A stretch of DNA of 64,000 nt from Platerodrilus igneus. Taxonomy: Eukaryota; Arthropoda; Insecta; Coleoptera; Lycidae. Position numbers and translations under genes: made by a program. Within the stretch, counting starts at the first letter, position 1; every line of letters begins with the position of its first letter. Shown here piece after piece: positions 22,146 to 34,975 of the stretch. The notes under the pieces are model-generated. The model was not told the origin of the DNA and did not search any database. It saw only the letters and a program-made list of their open reading frames with translations. The stretch lies in NCBI GenBank assembly GCA_036346225.1, contig JARFIW010000139.1, positions 6,386,001 to 6,450,000 of the forward strand, in the 5' to 3' direction.

Positions 22146-23400
22146 TTAAAAACTCATTGTCCCTAAAGCTTCATTTGGGGTTTCTTTGGCTTTCACTTTT
22201 GTTGCCTTGATTTTATATCTAATATATATTTTGTACAATAAGTATACAGCTAATAATAATAATAAAACTATCAATAAAATTGCTCAAGCACTAATATTGT
22301 CATAGTGTAACTTTGGCACTTTTAAATCGTTTAAATGTTCTTTGTAATTGTCCATTAATTTCATTGCGTGGTTAAGATCGTCGAGATCTAGATGTTCTAG
22401 TTTCATCTATTTCTGGATAATTCTGTTGTCTTCAGTTTGGGGAATCTTAATTGTAGTTCTGGTAAATTTACCAATTTCTTCGTCACTGCTGGGTTTTGAT
22501 ATACTCGAATAATTTTACTTTTTAATTTTAAATAATAATCTTCTTTATGGTGATCACTTTGCTTCCAATTAGGGCTAAATTGTTTTCGTCTTTGTTGCAA
22601 TTGGTGGTTGATATCACTTCTGGGGGAAATACAGCAATCCATTTGTTGTCCGTAACTTTCTGAATTTTCATGTCTTGTAATTTGTACTGGTTTTGGCACA
22701 CAATTTTTATAATGCATTTCGCAAGAGTTATCTGTTTGAATAGCTGCTGCCTTTAATGATTGACATAAGTATTGATCGGATGCCACTTCTTTGCATTTCT
22801 TATTTTTGAATCTATACCAAAGTTCGTTTAGGGAAAGGAACTTGGTCTTAGGGATAATAACTTGATATTGATATAAGAATTATAGGGGTTAATGTCTACA
22901 ATTGGAATTTCTATTAAAATATAATTTCATGATTTTTTACATAATCTTTTACTATTGCTATTTTTTCAAATACAAGTATGTTAGATTCTGTTACTTTAAA
23001 CGGTAGTTTACTATGAGTTATAAATGATTTGATTCCTATTGTGTTCATTGTGTTCATTGATTTTTCAGTCTGTCATAATTGTCTCTAATTATACAGAATT
23101 CTCGTTTCAATTGAGTTAAATTAAATTTCTGTGCAAAAGTCCAATAGTCTACTGTGTTTTACATACTTCCCGATTTTATTGGTAGTATACCGGGGTTGTT
23201 TTTATATCTATTATTTCGTTGTCGTTCGTTCTACTTGGGTGGAGGTTAACGGCAAGGGTGATGGTTGTCCATCTGAAATTACAGGGTGTCTTAAATTCTT
23301 TAAATGGATATACTTATGGTTTCTCCGTTGTCTGCTACTGCTACATTTTTGTCTGAAATGTTTTTGTTTTTAAATGGCCTAAATTCGTAGTAGCCGTTTT
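22146..23400 (-). pseudogene. env: Errantivirus env (envelope) pseudogene
   Basis: Minus-strand gene downstream of pol, with stop near 22146. The C-terminal end has a hydrophobic Leu/Val-rich membrane segment followed by a basic Lys/Arg-rich tail (about 22150-22285). The frame at 22786-22403 carries a Cys-containing ectodomain segment (SDQYLCQS, DNSCEMH). The following homologous segment continues in a different frame, so a frameshift lies near 22700, and further stops follow. The 5' limit is approximate. It is recognised by position, the membrane anchor and the cysteine pattern of gypsy-type Env proteins; it is not functional. Confidence 0.7.
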
Positions 23401-23439
23401 GTGTCATTTACTTTTAAAGTCTCCTACTGCAAATTTGTT

Positions 23440-25432
23440 TATGTTGGCGTTTTTACTGCGGGTTTTTGTAATACGTTCTTTATTGCTGTCTAATTTCTTT
23501 TTGACTTTATCATAAGTGATTTTTAATTTTTCTTTATGATCTTCGGTGTATTGTTGATATACCACTTTATTATAGTGTATATCATAAGGGTTGCGCGGGC
23601 TGAATGTCCTAGTGTTAACTCGAGGGGTGTAAAGTTAGTTGAAGAATGAATTGTATTGTTATAAGCAATTAAGGCATATGACATTAAATTGGTAATGGGT
23701 TCTTTCTTGTATGCTAATCTTAAAAGTCTGATCTGTTCTAATAATGTCGAATGTAATCGTTTAATCAATCCATTTGACTCCGGATGATTTTCTGTATGGA
23801 TATTTATTTTATGAAATTCTAGGGTATTCTGTATAGTCTCGTTTCTGAATTCACTTTCATTATCTAAAGTTATTGATTCGAGTGTACTGTAAAATGTAAA
23901 GTACCGTAAAAATCCTTGAGTTACATCAATACCGTTTTTTGAAGTAATGGGTATCGCTTGTCCTACTTTTGTGAATGCGTCTACAATTGATAAAATGTTC
24001 TGAGCTTCTCTTACCAAAGTGTCTGCATGTAGTTTCTGAAATAGTTTGTCGGGTGTTTTAGTTAACATTAAGGGCACTCCAGGTGATAATCTGTCGTATT
24101 TTGCTCTGTCACATAGTTCGCATTGATTAATATAATATATAGTTAATTCTTTCATGTTTTTAAAATAATATCTTGTATTAATTGTTTTAGAGTTTCGTTT
24201 ATTCCACGATGATTTATCTTACTTTCGTGTTTTATTTCATCTGGGTCGTCTAAAATAATTAGTTCTCGTGTGCAACTGATAATCTCTGGTCGCGAGTTAT
24301 TAAATAATCGAATATATAATTCTCAAAATTTTTGGTACAAATGTTCTGTTGTGAAATAGAAGTAAAAATGTTTTTTCTCTGGGATACATTCTTTTAAAAT
24401 TTTATTTATTTGATTCTCGTTGTCATCTTTTGTTATTTGAATGTGATATATTTTCCTATTGTCTGTTTTTGTATATTTTACCGGCTCAGGGTTGGTTAAG
24501 ACTTCCGTGATTATATATTCATTTGGTTTCGTATCTATCGCCTCGTTTAGAAATTTTAATTGCAATTTTTAGTTCATCGTTGTGAGTTGAATGTATAGTT
24601 TCCATTTCTTCTGTGTCTTCTCTCATCTCGGTTTCGTCTACGTTACCTAAAACTAACTCTGTCTCTAGGATGTTGAGTTGTATTCGGCTCAATGCGTCTG
24701 CATTATTGTTATCCTTTCTTATATATGATTTCGTAGTCCTACTCTTCTAATCTAATTCACCATCCCTGTAATTTTGAGTTCGGTTCTTTTAGTTAGCATA
24801 ACCATACTATTGGTCTATGGTCTGTGTATATATAAAATTTTCTTCCATACAGATATGGCCCAAAATATTTTGTTGCCCAGATTATGGCTAACGATTTCTT
24901 TTCAATTGTGCTATATTTCTGTTCTGTTTCATTTAATGGTCGTGATACGTAACTAATTGGTTTATCGCTACCATCTTGCCTTGACTTAATACTGCGCCTA
25001 AAGCAACATTGGACGCGCTTGTTGTTAATATAAAGGACTTTGAAAAGTCGGTGTACTCCAACAAAGGGTGATTCGTAAGAAAACACTTAATTTTGTCTAC
25101 TGCTTTAATAAATTCCAGTGTGTGTTCGATTTTATTACCTTTCTTTAAACAATCTGTTAGTGGTTTAGTAATTTGTCAATAATCTTTGATGAATATTCTA
25201 TAATATCCACTGTGTCCTAAAAATGCTTTTATTTCTTTATTCGTTTTTGGTAAGGGGTAGTTTAATATGGCATTTATATTATCTGGGTTTGGCATAACAC
25301 CTTGTGGCGTTATAATGTGTCCCGAGAATGCTACTTCATTTTGCAAGAATTCGCTCTTATCTATTTGTACTTTAAAGTGAGCTTTTCTTAAACGCTCAAA
25401 AACTTCTCTTAATCATAACCTCTTGTAAGTTC
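23440..25432 (-). pseudogene. pol: Errantivirus pol, 3' part (RT thumb, RNase H, integrase)
   Basis: Just after the LINE, minus strand, the RT continues with REVFERLRKAHFKVQIDKSEF and FLGHSGYYRIFI. The RNase H region has [16 protein letters not shown], where the family has TTDAS: the first catalytic Asp is Ser (codon 25017-25019). It ends with the conserved [12 protein letters not shown] and IYTDHRP. The integrase has an HHCC-like finger (H...C..C around 24110-24240), the first Asp in LHADTL, the second in LDNESEF, but NGLIKRLHS where NG..ERFHS is expected. The catalytic Glu is thus Lys (23760-23762). Frameshifts separate the blocks. The integrase frame 24155-23523 is the longest intact piece (210 aa). 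Confidence 0.88.
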
Positions 25433-27294
25433 TCGGTACCTATTTGTATTCTTGTTTTCGATTTATTTTCCCCTCTTTTATTAGAACTTTAGTTTTATTT
25501 TTGTTAATTTTCATACCATATCTCTCCGTTAGAACTGTTTCCATTTCATTAAGAGCAGCTTCTAACACTTCTTTGCTAGATGCTAATACCGCTATATCAT
25601 CTGCAAATCTAAGCATATCAATCTTCTGTCCCTGCATATTAATTCCAAATGTCTTCCTGCATTTGACAGTATTCGTTACCTCTTCTATATACAAGTTAAA
25701 AATTAATGGGGATAAGGCACATCCCTCTCTCACCCCTTTCTTAATATTTACTTCTCTACTTTCTTGCTCTAATTGTATTACCGCCGTTTTGCTCTTTGTA
25801 TAAACTATGTACTATCCGTCTGTCCTTAAGACTTATTCCAATTTTTTAGAGTATTTCAAACATTTTTTTCCATTTTACATTATCGAATGCTTTTTCCAGA
25901 TCTACAAACCCTATATATACGCTTTCCCTCTTGTCTATTGTTTTCTCCATTATCACCCTCAGAGCTAAAATAGCATCCCGTGTTCCCCTGTTGCGCCTAA
26001 ACCCAAATTGATCTTCTCTCAGTATTTCTTCAGCTCGTTTCTCCATTCGTCTTTGTAGAATTCTAGTTAATATCTTTGAAACGTGTGCTGTCACACTTAT
26101 TGTTCGAAAATTTTCACATTTATCCGCGTCTCTTTTTTTTAGTATAGTTACTATGATGTTACGTTTGAAATCTTTGGGTATCTCACCTCTCTCATACATA
26201 TAACTTACAAGTCGGAGGAGACGTTCTGTTACCGCTTGTTCAGATGCTTTTAAAGTTTCTGCTTGCACCTTATCTGTACCCGGCGCCTTACCATTTTGTA
26301 GACTTTTTAATGCTAATTCAAACTCATCTCTAAGTATAGGATATCCCAGGTCATCATTCTCAATGTCTAATTCTTGTTTTAATACTGTTAGTTTCTCTTC
26401 TGAATATAAATTTCCTATATATTCCTGGCATGTAGCTACTTTCTCTACATTTTCTATAATGACGATTCCTTCCGCGTCCCTTATATTTTTGCTATATCGT
26501 TTTATATCCCTAAAATTCATTCTAATTAATTTCTACGCTTCGTCAGTCTTTCATATTTCCATCTTAGTTTGTACCTTATTGCACTTTTCATCAATCCATT
26601 GTTCTTTAGCTTTCCTGCATTTGCGAATAATTTCCCATTTTATGGCTTTGTATCTCTGTTTTCTGTTTCGTCTGATCTATTTTTGTATTTTCGTCTTTCT
26701 TCTATTAAATTCAGGATATCCTTTGTTATCCATGGTTTCTTATTTTCTTTTTGCGTATACCACAGAATATCTCTGGCCGCCATGTCTAGGCTGGATTTAA
26801 TGTTATTCCATTTTGTTTCTATTTCCTTAGTATCAGAAATTTTCCTGATATTTTTCAGCAATTAATTTGACTTTTTTTCAAATCTTTCATGAATATCTTT
26901 ATCTTTTAGCTTCTCAAAGTCAAAGTGCCTTTTTCCGTTCGTATTTTTCAGATTTTTATATTTCAGTGCGGCCTTCATAATTACGATGTTGTGGTCTGTA
27001 TCTATATCTGCTTCCGGGGAGGCTTCTACAGTTTTTTACTTGATTTCTAAACCGTTGTCTAACGATAATGTAATCTATTTGATATCTTCCTATATCTCCT
27101 GGCATCTTCCACGCGTATCGTCTTCTAGTATGATGTTGAAATAATTTATTTGTGATGGTTAAGTTGTTCTTGTCGCAAAATTCTACCAACCTATTTCCCC
27201 TGTCATTTCTCGTGCCTAAACCACAGAAACCTACTATCGCTCCTTCCCTACCTTCACCTACCACTGCATTAAAATTCCCCGTAATTATGAAATT
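25433..27294 (-). mobile_element. RTE-clade LINE fragment inside errantivirus RT
   Basis: Minus strand. The 5' end is truncated in the apurinic endonuclease domain (GNFNAVVGEGREG, GLGTRNDRGNRLVEFC, RRRYAWKMPGDIGRYQIDYI). It is followed by a linker and RT with KAPGTDKV, DQFGFRRNRGTRDAI, FVDLEKAFDNVKW, REGCALSPLIFNLYIEE and the catalytic FADD box (MLRFADDIAVLAS). The reading breaks near 26860 and 25800. It stops soon after the MKINKNKTKVL motif, so the RT C-terminus, 3'UTR and 3' tail are missing too. No flanking duplication was found: the interrupted errantivirus frame appears to resume directly on the other side. Confidence 0.9.
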
Positions 27295-28720
27295 AATGTG
27301 TTCGTCGAGTGCCGTTGAATATACAATATGTCGTCAAGATACACAAGACGTTTCTCGGTGTGTATTCCTCTTAAAATATTGTCCATAACCCTCTGAAAAG
27401 TGGCGGGTGTGTTCTTTAAGCCAAACGGCACGCGTTTGTATTCACAGTGTCCTCTCGGTGTACTGAAAGCTGTTTTGGTCATGTCTTTCTCATGCATTTC
27501 CACTTGGTGGTATCCTGAGCGAGGTCTAACGTCGAAAAGTATTGGTATTTTTCTAGTTTGTCCAATATTTCTGTGATATTTGGTAGTGGGTACTTATCGT
27601 CTACAGTCTTCTCGTTGAGTTTTTTGGAATCGATAATAATTTGCCTGAGGCGTCTAATTTCTTCGGTACAATAAGTATGAAACTACTCTATGGTGAATTT
27701 AAGTGTTGAATAATGTCTTGGTTTAATAAATCTGCTACCTGTCTATCTGATACGTATTGATTTGCTTGAGGTAGTCTATACGCTTTGGTGAAAATCGGTT
27801 TCTCGTCTGTTAGTTGGATACTATGTTTGACTTTGTTAGTGAAAGTTAAAGGTATTCCTTCACAATGGAATGTATCTTTATATTCAAAACATAAATCTTT
27901 TATTGCTCTCTCTTCTTCGGTATTCATAATATCATTAATTAATTAAATTAATTAATTAAATCTTCTTTTAACATTTTATCGTGATCTTTGGGATTGGAAT
28001 TACTTTCAGGGTTTTCGTCGATTTACATCTCACTAAAATTTACTTCTTCCACTTCTATTGGTGTCGTTAAATATACGTCTATGGGATAGTCGTTTGAGTT
28101 CAAAATTGTTTTTATATATACTAACGCGGTGGGTGTTTCTACTCCTTGTTGAAATGACATGTGATTTATTATTCCTATATCGCTTTTCAAATTTACTAAG
28201 ACGTTTACCTGTTTTTTTGTCCTAGGTTCGATTGTGCATTTTTCATCGGTTTGAAATTTAATTGGTATTTGTCCGTGTTTTGTTCTTAATAGTAGGTTTT
28301 TATATCAATGCCCGCATTCTAATCTTCTTAAAAGATCCATGCCTATCAATCCGTCGATTTGTCGTTAAATTCAAAAATACAAAACTTGCGTTTCATTTAT
28401 ACATAGAAGGTTTTTGGTATATTTGCAATAAATTGGTGTAGTGTCGTTTTGTGTACTGTTTTGATTTTAAAAGTTTCTCTTTCTACAAAATTTATATAAT
28501 GTTTTTGCACGGTTTTGGGGCTAATTAAAATTTTTGAAGATCCTGTATTGATTAATAATTTAATTTCAGCATGTGGTATTTCTATATAGGGTAAAATGAG
28601 TTGATTAATATTGTTTAAATTTATTACGTCTGACCGTATATGGTTCTGTCCAACTTAAAATTTGTGTACTCGTTTTCTTCATCGTCCTTTTCGTAATTTT
28701 TGTGAGGGTTGTCACGTTCG
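27295..28720 (-). pseudogene. pol: Errantivirus pol, 5' part (protease and RT fingers/palm)
   Basis: The protease shows KLLINTGSSKILISP where LLIDTGS is expected: the active-site Asp is Asn (codon 28547-28549). The segment EEERAIKDLCFEYKDTFHCEG...KHSIQL...EKPIFTKAYR (27927-27690) is diagnostic of the 17.6/297 group. RT continues with VIPKK, then [21 protein letters not shown] and a catalytic VYLDDIL box, after which the LINE begins. Stops occur after HLNSP and in the 27540-27690 stretch. Confidence 0.88.
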
Positions 28721-28768
28721 TAGCTTTCTGAGTAATTTGCCTCATCGTCTCTACTTGGATTTGCATAA

Positions 28769-30070
28769 TTATCTGTCTTCGGGTATAGCTTGATTACTGA
28801 AATCTTCTATTTCTTGATGAAATAGTTTTTCGGAAATAACGTTTCGTTTCTGTGTATAGTCCGGTTTAATTTGGGATATTTTACTGTTCTGTCTAGTGTT
28901 GCCAGATGTAGTGTCCATAGGGGTTCCTTTGTAATAATTATTGGGGTTATTATTATTATTTGTCATGGATGCGTTTCTGAAAGGATTTACGCACAATGTT
29001 CGAATTGCGTTCTGATTGAATTTGTGTGTAAATTGTCAAAATTGATTGTTCAAATTTGGATTGTTATAGTTTGGCTTATTAATTCTCAAATGATTTGTTG
29101 GTGTGTTAAATGATGCAAATTTTGGTTGTGTCAGTTTTGGTCTCACTGCTTGTATAGTCTTAATTGGCTGATAATTTTTGTTAATATTTGGATTGTAAAT
29201 TCTGTTCCTATAATACATTACGTTTTCCTCCTCTATTATTAAATGCATTGCCTCTTCTAAACTTTAGGGGGTTTTTCAATCTAATTTTGTCGGATAACCG
29301 CTCGGGTAACGCGTTTATATACGTAACTAAAATCAGTTCGTTGTACATTTTGGTTTTAATTAAACGTACGTTAGGATCGGGTTCTTCTAGTTTAAGCGGG
29401 GTTGGAATTAAACTTCTCACATCTTGACTCGCATACCAAATTGATACGGTGATGGATTCTGTTCCGTTCGTAAGTTTAATAAGTCTTTAATTGAGCATTT
29501 AATATTGCGTTGGTCGCCAACCTACGTAATCAGTATTCTCTTATAATCTTCTCAATCATTTAAATCATTCCTACTCGCTATTAAAGTTAAAGTTCTGCCC
29601 GTTAATTTATTTAAAATTAATCTTAATAACCACATGTTTTTCTCACAATCCCGTTGTTTATAAAAGCTTTTCAAGAATGTTTCGCACGGGGTAATGAATA
29701 CACCTAGTGTTCCGTTTATATTGTAAATTTTACTGCCAATTTTATTGATACATCGAGTTTGTTGATTATTTAAATTTGCCGCGGTATATTTAAATTTATT
29801 AGAGTAAAATTCCCTTGGTTTACTGAAGCACGCGCCAAGTACCGCGAATGGTGAACGTTGTTATTCTGCATGTGCAAACAGTGTTGTGACTGGAAAATCC
29901 ACGAAGCTCTGCAGAGAATCGATTTTTTCTTTCAAACGGTCCGCATCGCTATTGTTACATAAATTGCTTGTCTTTAGAACACCGCTATCGTTATAAATGT
30001 GCTTCGCCGCACCCGCCAAAAGAGAAGAGTAGAATTTGTTACATCGTTTTTGTCGTTGGCACGGCTGCAT
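28769..30070 (-). pseudogene. gag: Errantivirus gag pseudogene
   Basis: A continuous minus-strand frame from an ATG at 30070 passes through a first stop (TAA near 29861) and continues in frame through CETFLKSFYKQRDCEKNMW and LNKLTGRTLTLIASRNDL. A TGA follows (near 29590), then a frame change and NVRLIKTKMYNELILVTYINALPERLSDKIR. The C-terminal part is Asn-rich (NNNNNPNNYYKG). The capsid-like motifs fit gypsy-group Gag; no Cys-His knuckle is seen, which is normal for this group. A plus-strand ORF at 28871-29113 is a shadow. Confidence 0.8.
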
Positions 30071-30702
30071 AAATCACCAGGTAAGTGTTTTAGTAAACGT
30101 TTCATTTGGTCAAAAATATTAATTATTTGTAGTTTGTTCAATAACACTTAAAATTTTATACAGTCCACTTATCTCTCCTAATTAGCTATTTGAAATTCAC
30201 CGCAATCATTTTACACCTAGCAAGGCCCGATTTCTATAATATGTTGGAATCGAATCTAAATATAACCTTAAGTTATCAGAGTTCATCTTGTAAAAATTAT
30301 TTATTCTCTGCTACCTTAGTCAAGTTTGCACTAAAGTTATTTAAAGAATCACTTATTCCTATCTTGGATAATGTGTAATTGTAAACTTCTGTTGTTATTT
30401 CATAAAGTTCAGACGTTTGCTTAATCATTGTTGCAATAATAAATTATACATAAAATGTGTATACAAATTTTTTTTCTTTTTCAAACCTTGCTTACTAATA
30501 TCAATATGCAACTGAAAGAAATTGGCAAGGAAAATGAACTATAAGCACTCACAATAATTTAATTCTTAGTTCCGTAGCTTTTCTTCTGTATTGGATTAAG
30601 TTGATTCTGTACTTCGTCCAATCTTTGTGTTCTGTTCCAGAAAAGAATTGAAATTCATGGTTACTAATTCTTCGATTTTGGAATTACTAGTACCCTTTTT
30701 GG

Positions 30703-30721
30703 AATCCTACCGGCTGCACCA
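30703..30721 (-). promoter_or_regulatory. Errantivirus primer-binding site (tRNA-Ser type)
   Basis: The minus strand reads TGGTGCAGCCGGTAGGATT directly after the 5' LTR. From established knowledge, tRNA-Ser primed gypsy elements have TGGCGCAGTCGGTAGGAT; this copy differs at two positions. Confidence 0.85.
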
Positions 30722-31150
30722 GATAGATTTGGAGTCGGGAGCTTTTTTTAAAAGTTTATTTTCAAAAACACTACTATTAAATTTGTTTTAATTCTATAAT
30801 TACCAAAAATGCTTTATTTTCTTTTACAACAACTTAAACGCTTATATTGGTCTCTCATCATTTTGTGGGCAAGTGCAGATTTTGCTGTCTGCTGTTTCTT
30901 GATAAATCATACATTATCTTATTTTAAGTAATTATAAATAAAGCTGCTTTATTGCAGATTGTTGTTTCATAACCTGTGCTATCAAGTTGCGTCTGGGTTA
31001 AAGTGTAGTCGTTTCCGATTCTTATTACTGATTTGTACTCTGTTGACACTTAATATCTAACCTTCATTTAATACACTGTATCATGCTATAACTAAGATAT
31101 CATAATTACGTTTAATTTTATATACATATTGATATAGGGGATATGTAACT
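30722..31150 (-). repeat. Errantivirus 5' LTR
   Basis: 429 bp, ending GGGGATATGTAACT on the plus strand (AGTTAC start on the minus strand). It lacks about 150 bp relative to the 3' LTR, between ACGCTTAT and TCTCATCATTTTG, so one LTR has suffered an indel after insertion. Confidence 0.92.
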
Positions 31151-33318
31151 CCCGGAATAAAAAAGCTTATCAGGGTTTCTAAACTGCAGCTGGAATTCTT
31201 CAGTATGGTATTTCTTAGTTTAAAGTGCATGAATTGGATGAAAGTACCTTTTACTCGAGGTATTTGAATATTGTTTTCAATTAAATTTACTTGCGCAGTT
31301 TCGTTTTGCAATCGGGGCAGTACAAATTTGTTTGAAAATATATAATTTAAGAGCTACTGTCTCCAGTGCACAATTTTTTTTGAAGGAATTTCACAAATTG
31401 AAATATCTTTACATAAAACACAAAATTTATACTAAAAACATCAATCTACAAATTTGATCTGGTATATCATTTTATTACAATCTTACAAATATATTAAAAT
31501 ACAGATTTCCTAGAAAAATATTATTTTGTGTATTCACAGAATTGTTTAAAATGCACCATATTTTTATATAAAAGTTTATACTTTTTGGAATGTGGAAATT
31601 AGCTACTTAGTGGTATACTAAAACTCTGCCGAAAAATGCATTAATAAACAGTGTGTTGTTGAATTAATAGTGCAAGTTTATATTTTTATTCTTCGCCTAA
31701 ATTCGTTACGAGGCCGTACAACGATAAGCAGTTTTTTGATAGTTTTATTCCACTTTCAAATTAATTAGGATCAGTAATACACTAATAAAAATTTTTGAAA
31801 GTTTTCAAAAACTGATGTTTTAAATAAACAAGTTTGTAGCAAAAACCCACATCAAGATCACAAGAATAAAGAGACCAAATAAAAGAGTTTGAATCCTGGT
31901 TGCCTTTCTTTATGTAATAGCTCTTCGCGTTTTTAATTGTTGAAAAAATGTTAGTCACATTAAAGCCAAGTATTCACATGACATAGTTTTTCTGAAGAAT
32001 GTGTTACGTTCAAAACCCTGCAAACAATTTTTTCTGTGTTCATTTTTAAAACACCCTAAAATACCTCAACAAGCTCGATTTCCCGCCATTTGAATTAGTA
32101 TTATTTAATAAAATTTCTCAATTAATTACTCTGTATAAAAGTTTGCTTTATAAAATCAAACAGCTGCCTAGGAAACATTATCTTACAAAGTAGTTGCAAT
32201 ATTTCCTAGCACCTGCAGTGATTACATTTTAATTAAAAGCTGCAGTTTTCTTCTAAAAGATAAGACCTTACCACCTGTTTACAATGGACTTGTTATCTGG
32301 TATTCTGCAGCTGTTAAGATGTTACAAAGTAACAAAAGTGTCCTTCTTTGTTTAAAACTCTTTGATAATTGCGTTATCTGCTTGTTGGCAAGCTGCTACA
32401 GTTTGTATTTCGGCAGTTGTTGCCTGGAAATTCTGCACGCATAGTAATTCGGCGATATTTTTGAAAATCAAATACTCTACCCCCATACATGATTCTGGCC
32501 TTATAAAATAGAGAGCGTGTTTTGAAAGACACCAAAAAGATTAACGATTACCGAAAAGATACATGATGTAAAGTCGCGCTATTAGAAATGCTCTCTGTGC
32601 TTGTATAAGTGAAGTTTGTGGTTCCAGCATGCAGCCAGCCCATAGAAAAATGCAGCCGCATTTTTGCAGTCTTAAGATGAGACCAGCATGACTCTGATTG
32701 CTCAAGGTACAGTTTTCCTAATTCCATAATTCTTTTTTGCTGCGTGAAGAATAAACTTTTCATTTGCTGCTATTGCGTATAATTATCCGATAAATTGGCA
32801 CCACCCCGTTACACAACTTACATGCACGATGCACGAACAACTATGTGATTTATACTATAAATTAAAAATTAATTAATCAATGTTTATGTTGGAATCCTTC
32901 TTTACTGTTTCTTTTGTCTTTTTAACGTAAACCATTTACTTATAAATTTAAAACTAGTTGACACATGATTAATTTAAGTTAGGGTGTCTAATTTTAATAT
33001 TATATTATTTCTGAGGAGGCGCACTTCACAAAGCAGCATGTACATATAATTTAGGTATATTTCTTTTTCTAGATTTACTGTATAGTTTGTTTTATTTTCT
33101 TTTATATGTATTTAAGGTGAACCATTAAGTAGGTATTTAGATTATAAGATGTTATATTTGATTACCAATTTTTATATGTTATGACACAATCTCGATTACG
33201 CAACTTATTTATTTTATTGCTTTGTAAATAATCTTCCAAGATTCGATGTTATCAATAGAGTATCTCAGAGGTTTCCAATGTGTTTTTGTTTTTACCCACG
33301 CCCCTCTCCGACGTTTTT

Positions 33319-33429
33319 GAGCTAGCCAAATTCTACCATTCTATCTCCCGTTCTGTTGCGGTATTCGGCGTAAACATTTCTTTACTTACTTTGATTGCTT
33401 TCTTTTGTGTTTACGCGGAATACCGTAAC
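33319..33429. repeat. GAGCTAGCC box next to a hairpin
   Basis: GAGCTAGCC (33319-33327) is followed by inverted repeats GTTGCGGTATTCGGCGTAAAC (33355-33375) and GTTTACGCGGAATACCGTAAC (33409-33429), which pair with a 33-nt loop and about one mismatch. The arms are GC-richer than the surroundings. Confidence 0.7.
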
Positions 33430-34928
33430 AAATGATAAAATCTGATCAATTATTTTTTTTAAATACACACTATCAAAAATAACACCTGTAGACATTCCAG
33501 ACACTGCTTCTACAAATGACGTTCAATGTCATTAGATAATTCCTGTAACTGAAATTATTAAAAAGCTATTTACATTTAAAAAGAACAGCGATTTGTAATT
33601 TTGTCAGCAATAAACTCCTGTTAACTAAAGCTGAAATTCTCCAGTGAGGTGTCTTCTAGAGTATACGTATTATATGCAATGACCTTTTGCTTGATATTTT
33701 TAAACATTAATGCTCATACAATACACAAAATTTTACACTTGTAGAAACGTCGAAATAAAAGTTTGATTTTGTAAATAATTTTATTACAATTTTACAATTA
33801 CTACACATTTGTATGTATTGTTTATTAGAAAATTTAAAAATCTAATTCCTATAATATACACCACTTATGTACATATATGCTTTTAAAAAAATACACATAC
33901 TAATTTGGCTATTAAAATATAACAGGACAACATTTATTTTTTCCTATATTGGTAACCATAGCAATGACTAATTCATTAAACGTAATAATAAATAAAATTG
34001 TTTTAACTTTATGGTAACAACATTAAAATTTATATAATTGCACTTACAATTTTAATTACTTAAATAGGAACACAAAGAAATGTGAGCTAATCAAACTGTT
34101 CCACTAGGAATTTATTTAAAATTTTGACCAATCAGGTCACATTCATTCACTATATAAATGAAAACATCAAACGAGAGTTGGATTTTATCTTAAAAATCTT
34201 GTAAAGTTGCAGATATATTCTTCATCCTCAATCACGTTTGGTATTTTTGTAAATCATATCTGACAGTTTTAAGATGTAATATTATATATATGTTTATAAT
34301 GAAAATCAAAATTTTCTCTGCAATCCGCAGTTTAAATTAAACCAATTACTGAGAGGTACCTGTAAAATTCCTCTTATGAAAATCAAGAGTGAATGTAGGT
34401 ATACAAATCGAAGTAATATTTCAAAGCTATCAATAAAACAATAATTTGATTGTTTAATAAAAAGAATAAACTTCCACTGACTAGTTTTGGCCCTTTTTGC
34501 CTCATCAGAATGGAGTAGTTTATAACCCTTATGAAGCAACCAAAGCAGTTGCCAATAATAGCTTTGAAAAAGTCTTTACTTACGGACAAGAGTAAAATAG
34601 AACTGCCATTATGTGATAACCACCAACGCTAAGCCAGTGTATGAGAGCGGATGTTAAGGATCACAGTTTTTATATACGATTTCAATCCTGATCACGTTGA
34701 AGTTTTTGGGGTACGGCACATGCTTGTACTGCTGTCGTTTCACATCACGGTAGAGATTTTGTTTCTAAATACATACGATCGCTGAGCTAATAAATGACGT
34801 CAGATGGGTACATTGTAACGATTCAGCAGGCCAACTCCACCTCACTTGACTAGTCCTTGAATGACGGTTTTGTTTGTTTTCAAAAAGTTGTAATAAGTAC
34901 GTATTATAATTTACCTTTCCTTCTCAAG

Positions 34929-34975
34929 CGTTCACGCACGCACGCACGCGCGCACGCATACATACACATACATTC
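34929..34975. repeat. (ACGC)n / (ATAC)n microsatellite
   Basis: CACGCACGCACGCACGCGCG followed by CATACATACACATACATTC. Confidence 0.9.

Larger units (their letters stand above)
21514..31150 (-). mobile_element. Endogenous errantivirus-type Ty3/gypsy element (17.6/297-like), defective
   Basis: LTR-gag-pol-env-LTR on the minus strand, about 9.6 kb including a LINE fragment of 1.86 kb. LTRs begin AGTTAC, as is usual for the gypsy/errantivirus group, and the primer-binding site matches the 3' end of tRNA-Ser. gag, pol and env are each interrupted by stops or frameshifts, and catalytic residues of three pol enzymes are changed. Candidate 4-bp target duplication is imperfect (CGGG versus CGGA on the minus strand). 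Established: members of this group with intact env can behave as insect endogenous retroviruses; this copy cannot, as it stands. Confidence 0.92.

Noticed and set aside
25444..26865. Plus-strand ORFs (119, 145 and 98 aa)
   Set aside because: They are antisense shadows of the RTE reverse transcriptase, hydrophobic because of complementary codon composition.
34306..34589. Two overlapping minus-strand ORFs near TATA-like sites, considered as a host gene
   Set aside because: They overlap each other in different frames, lack any recognised motif and have no splice context.
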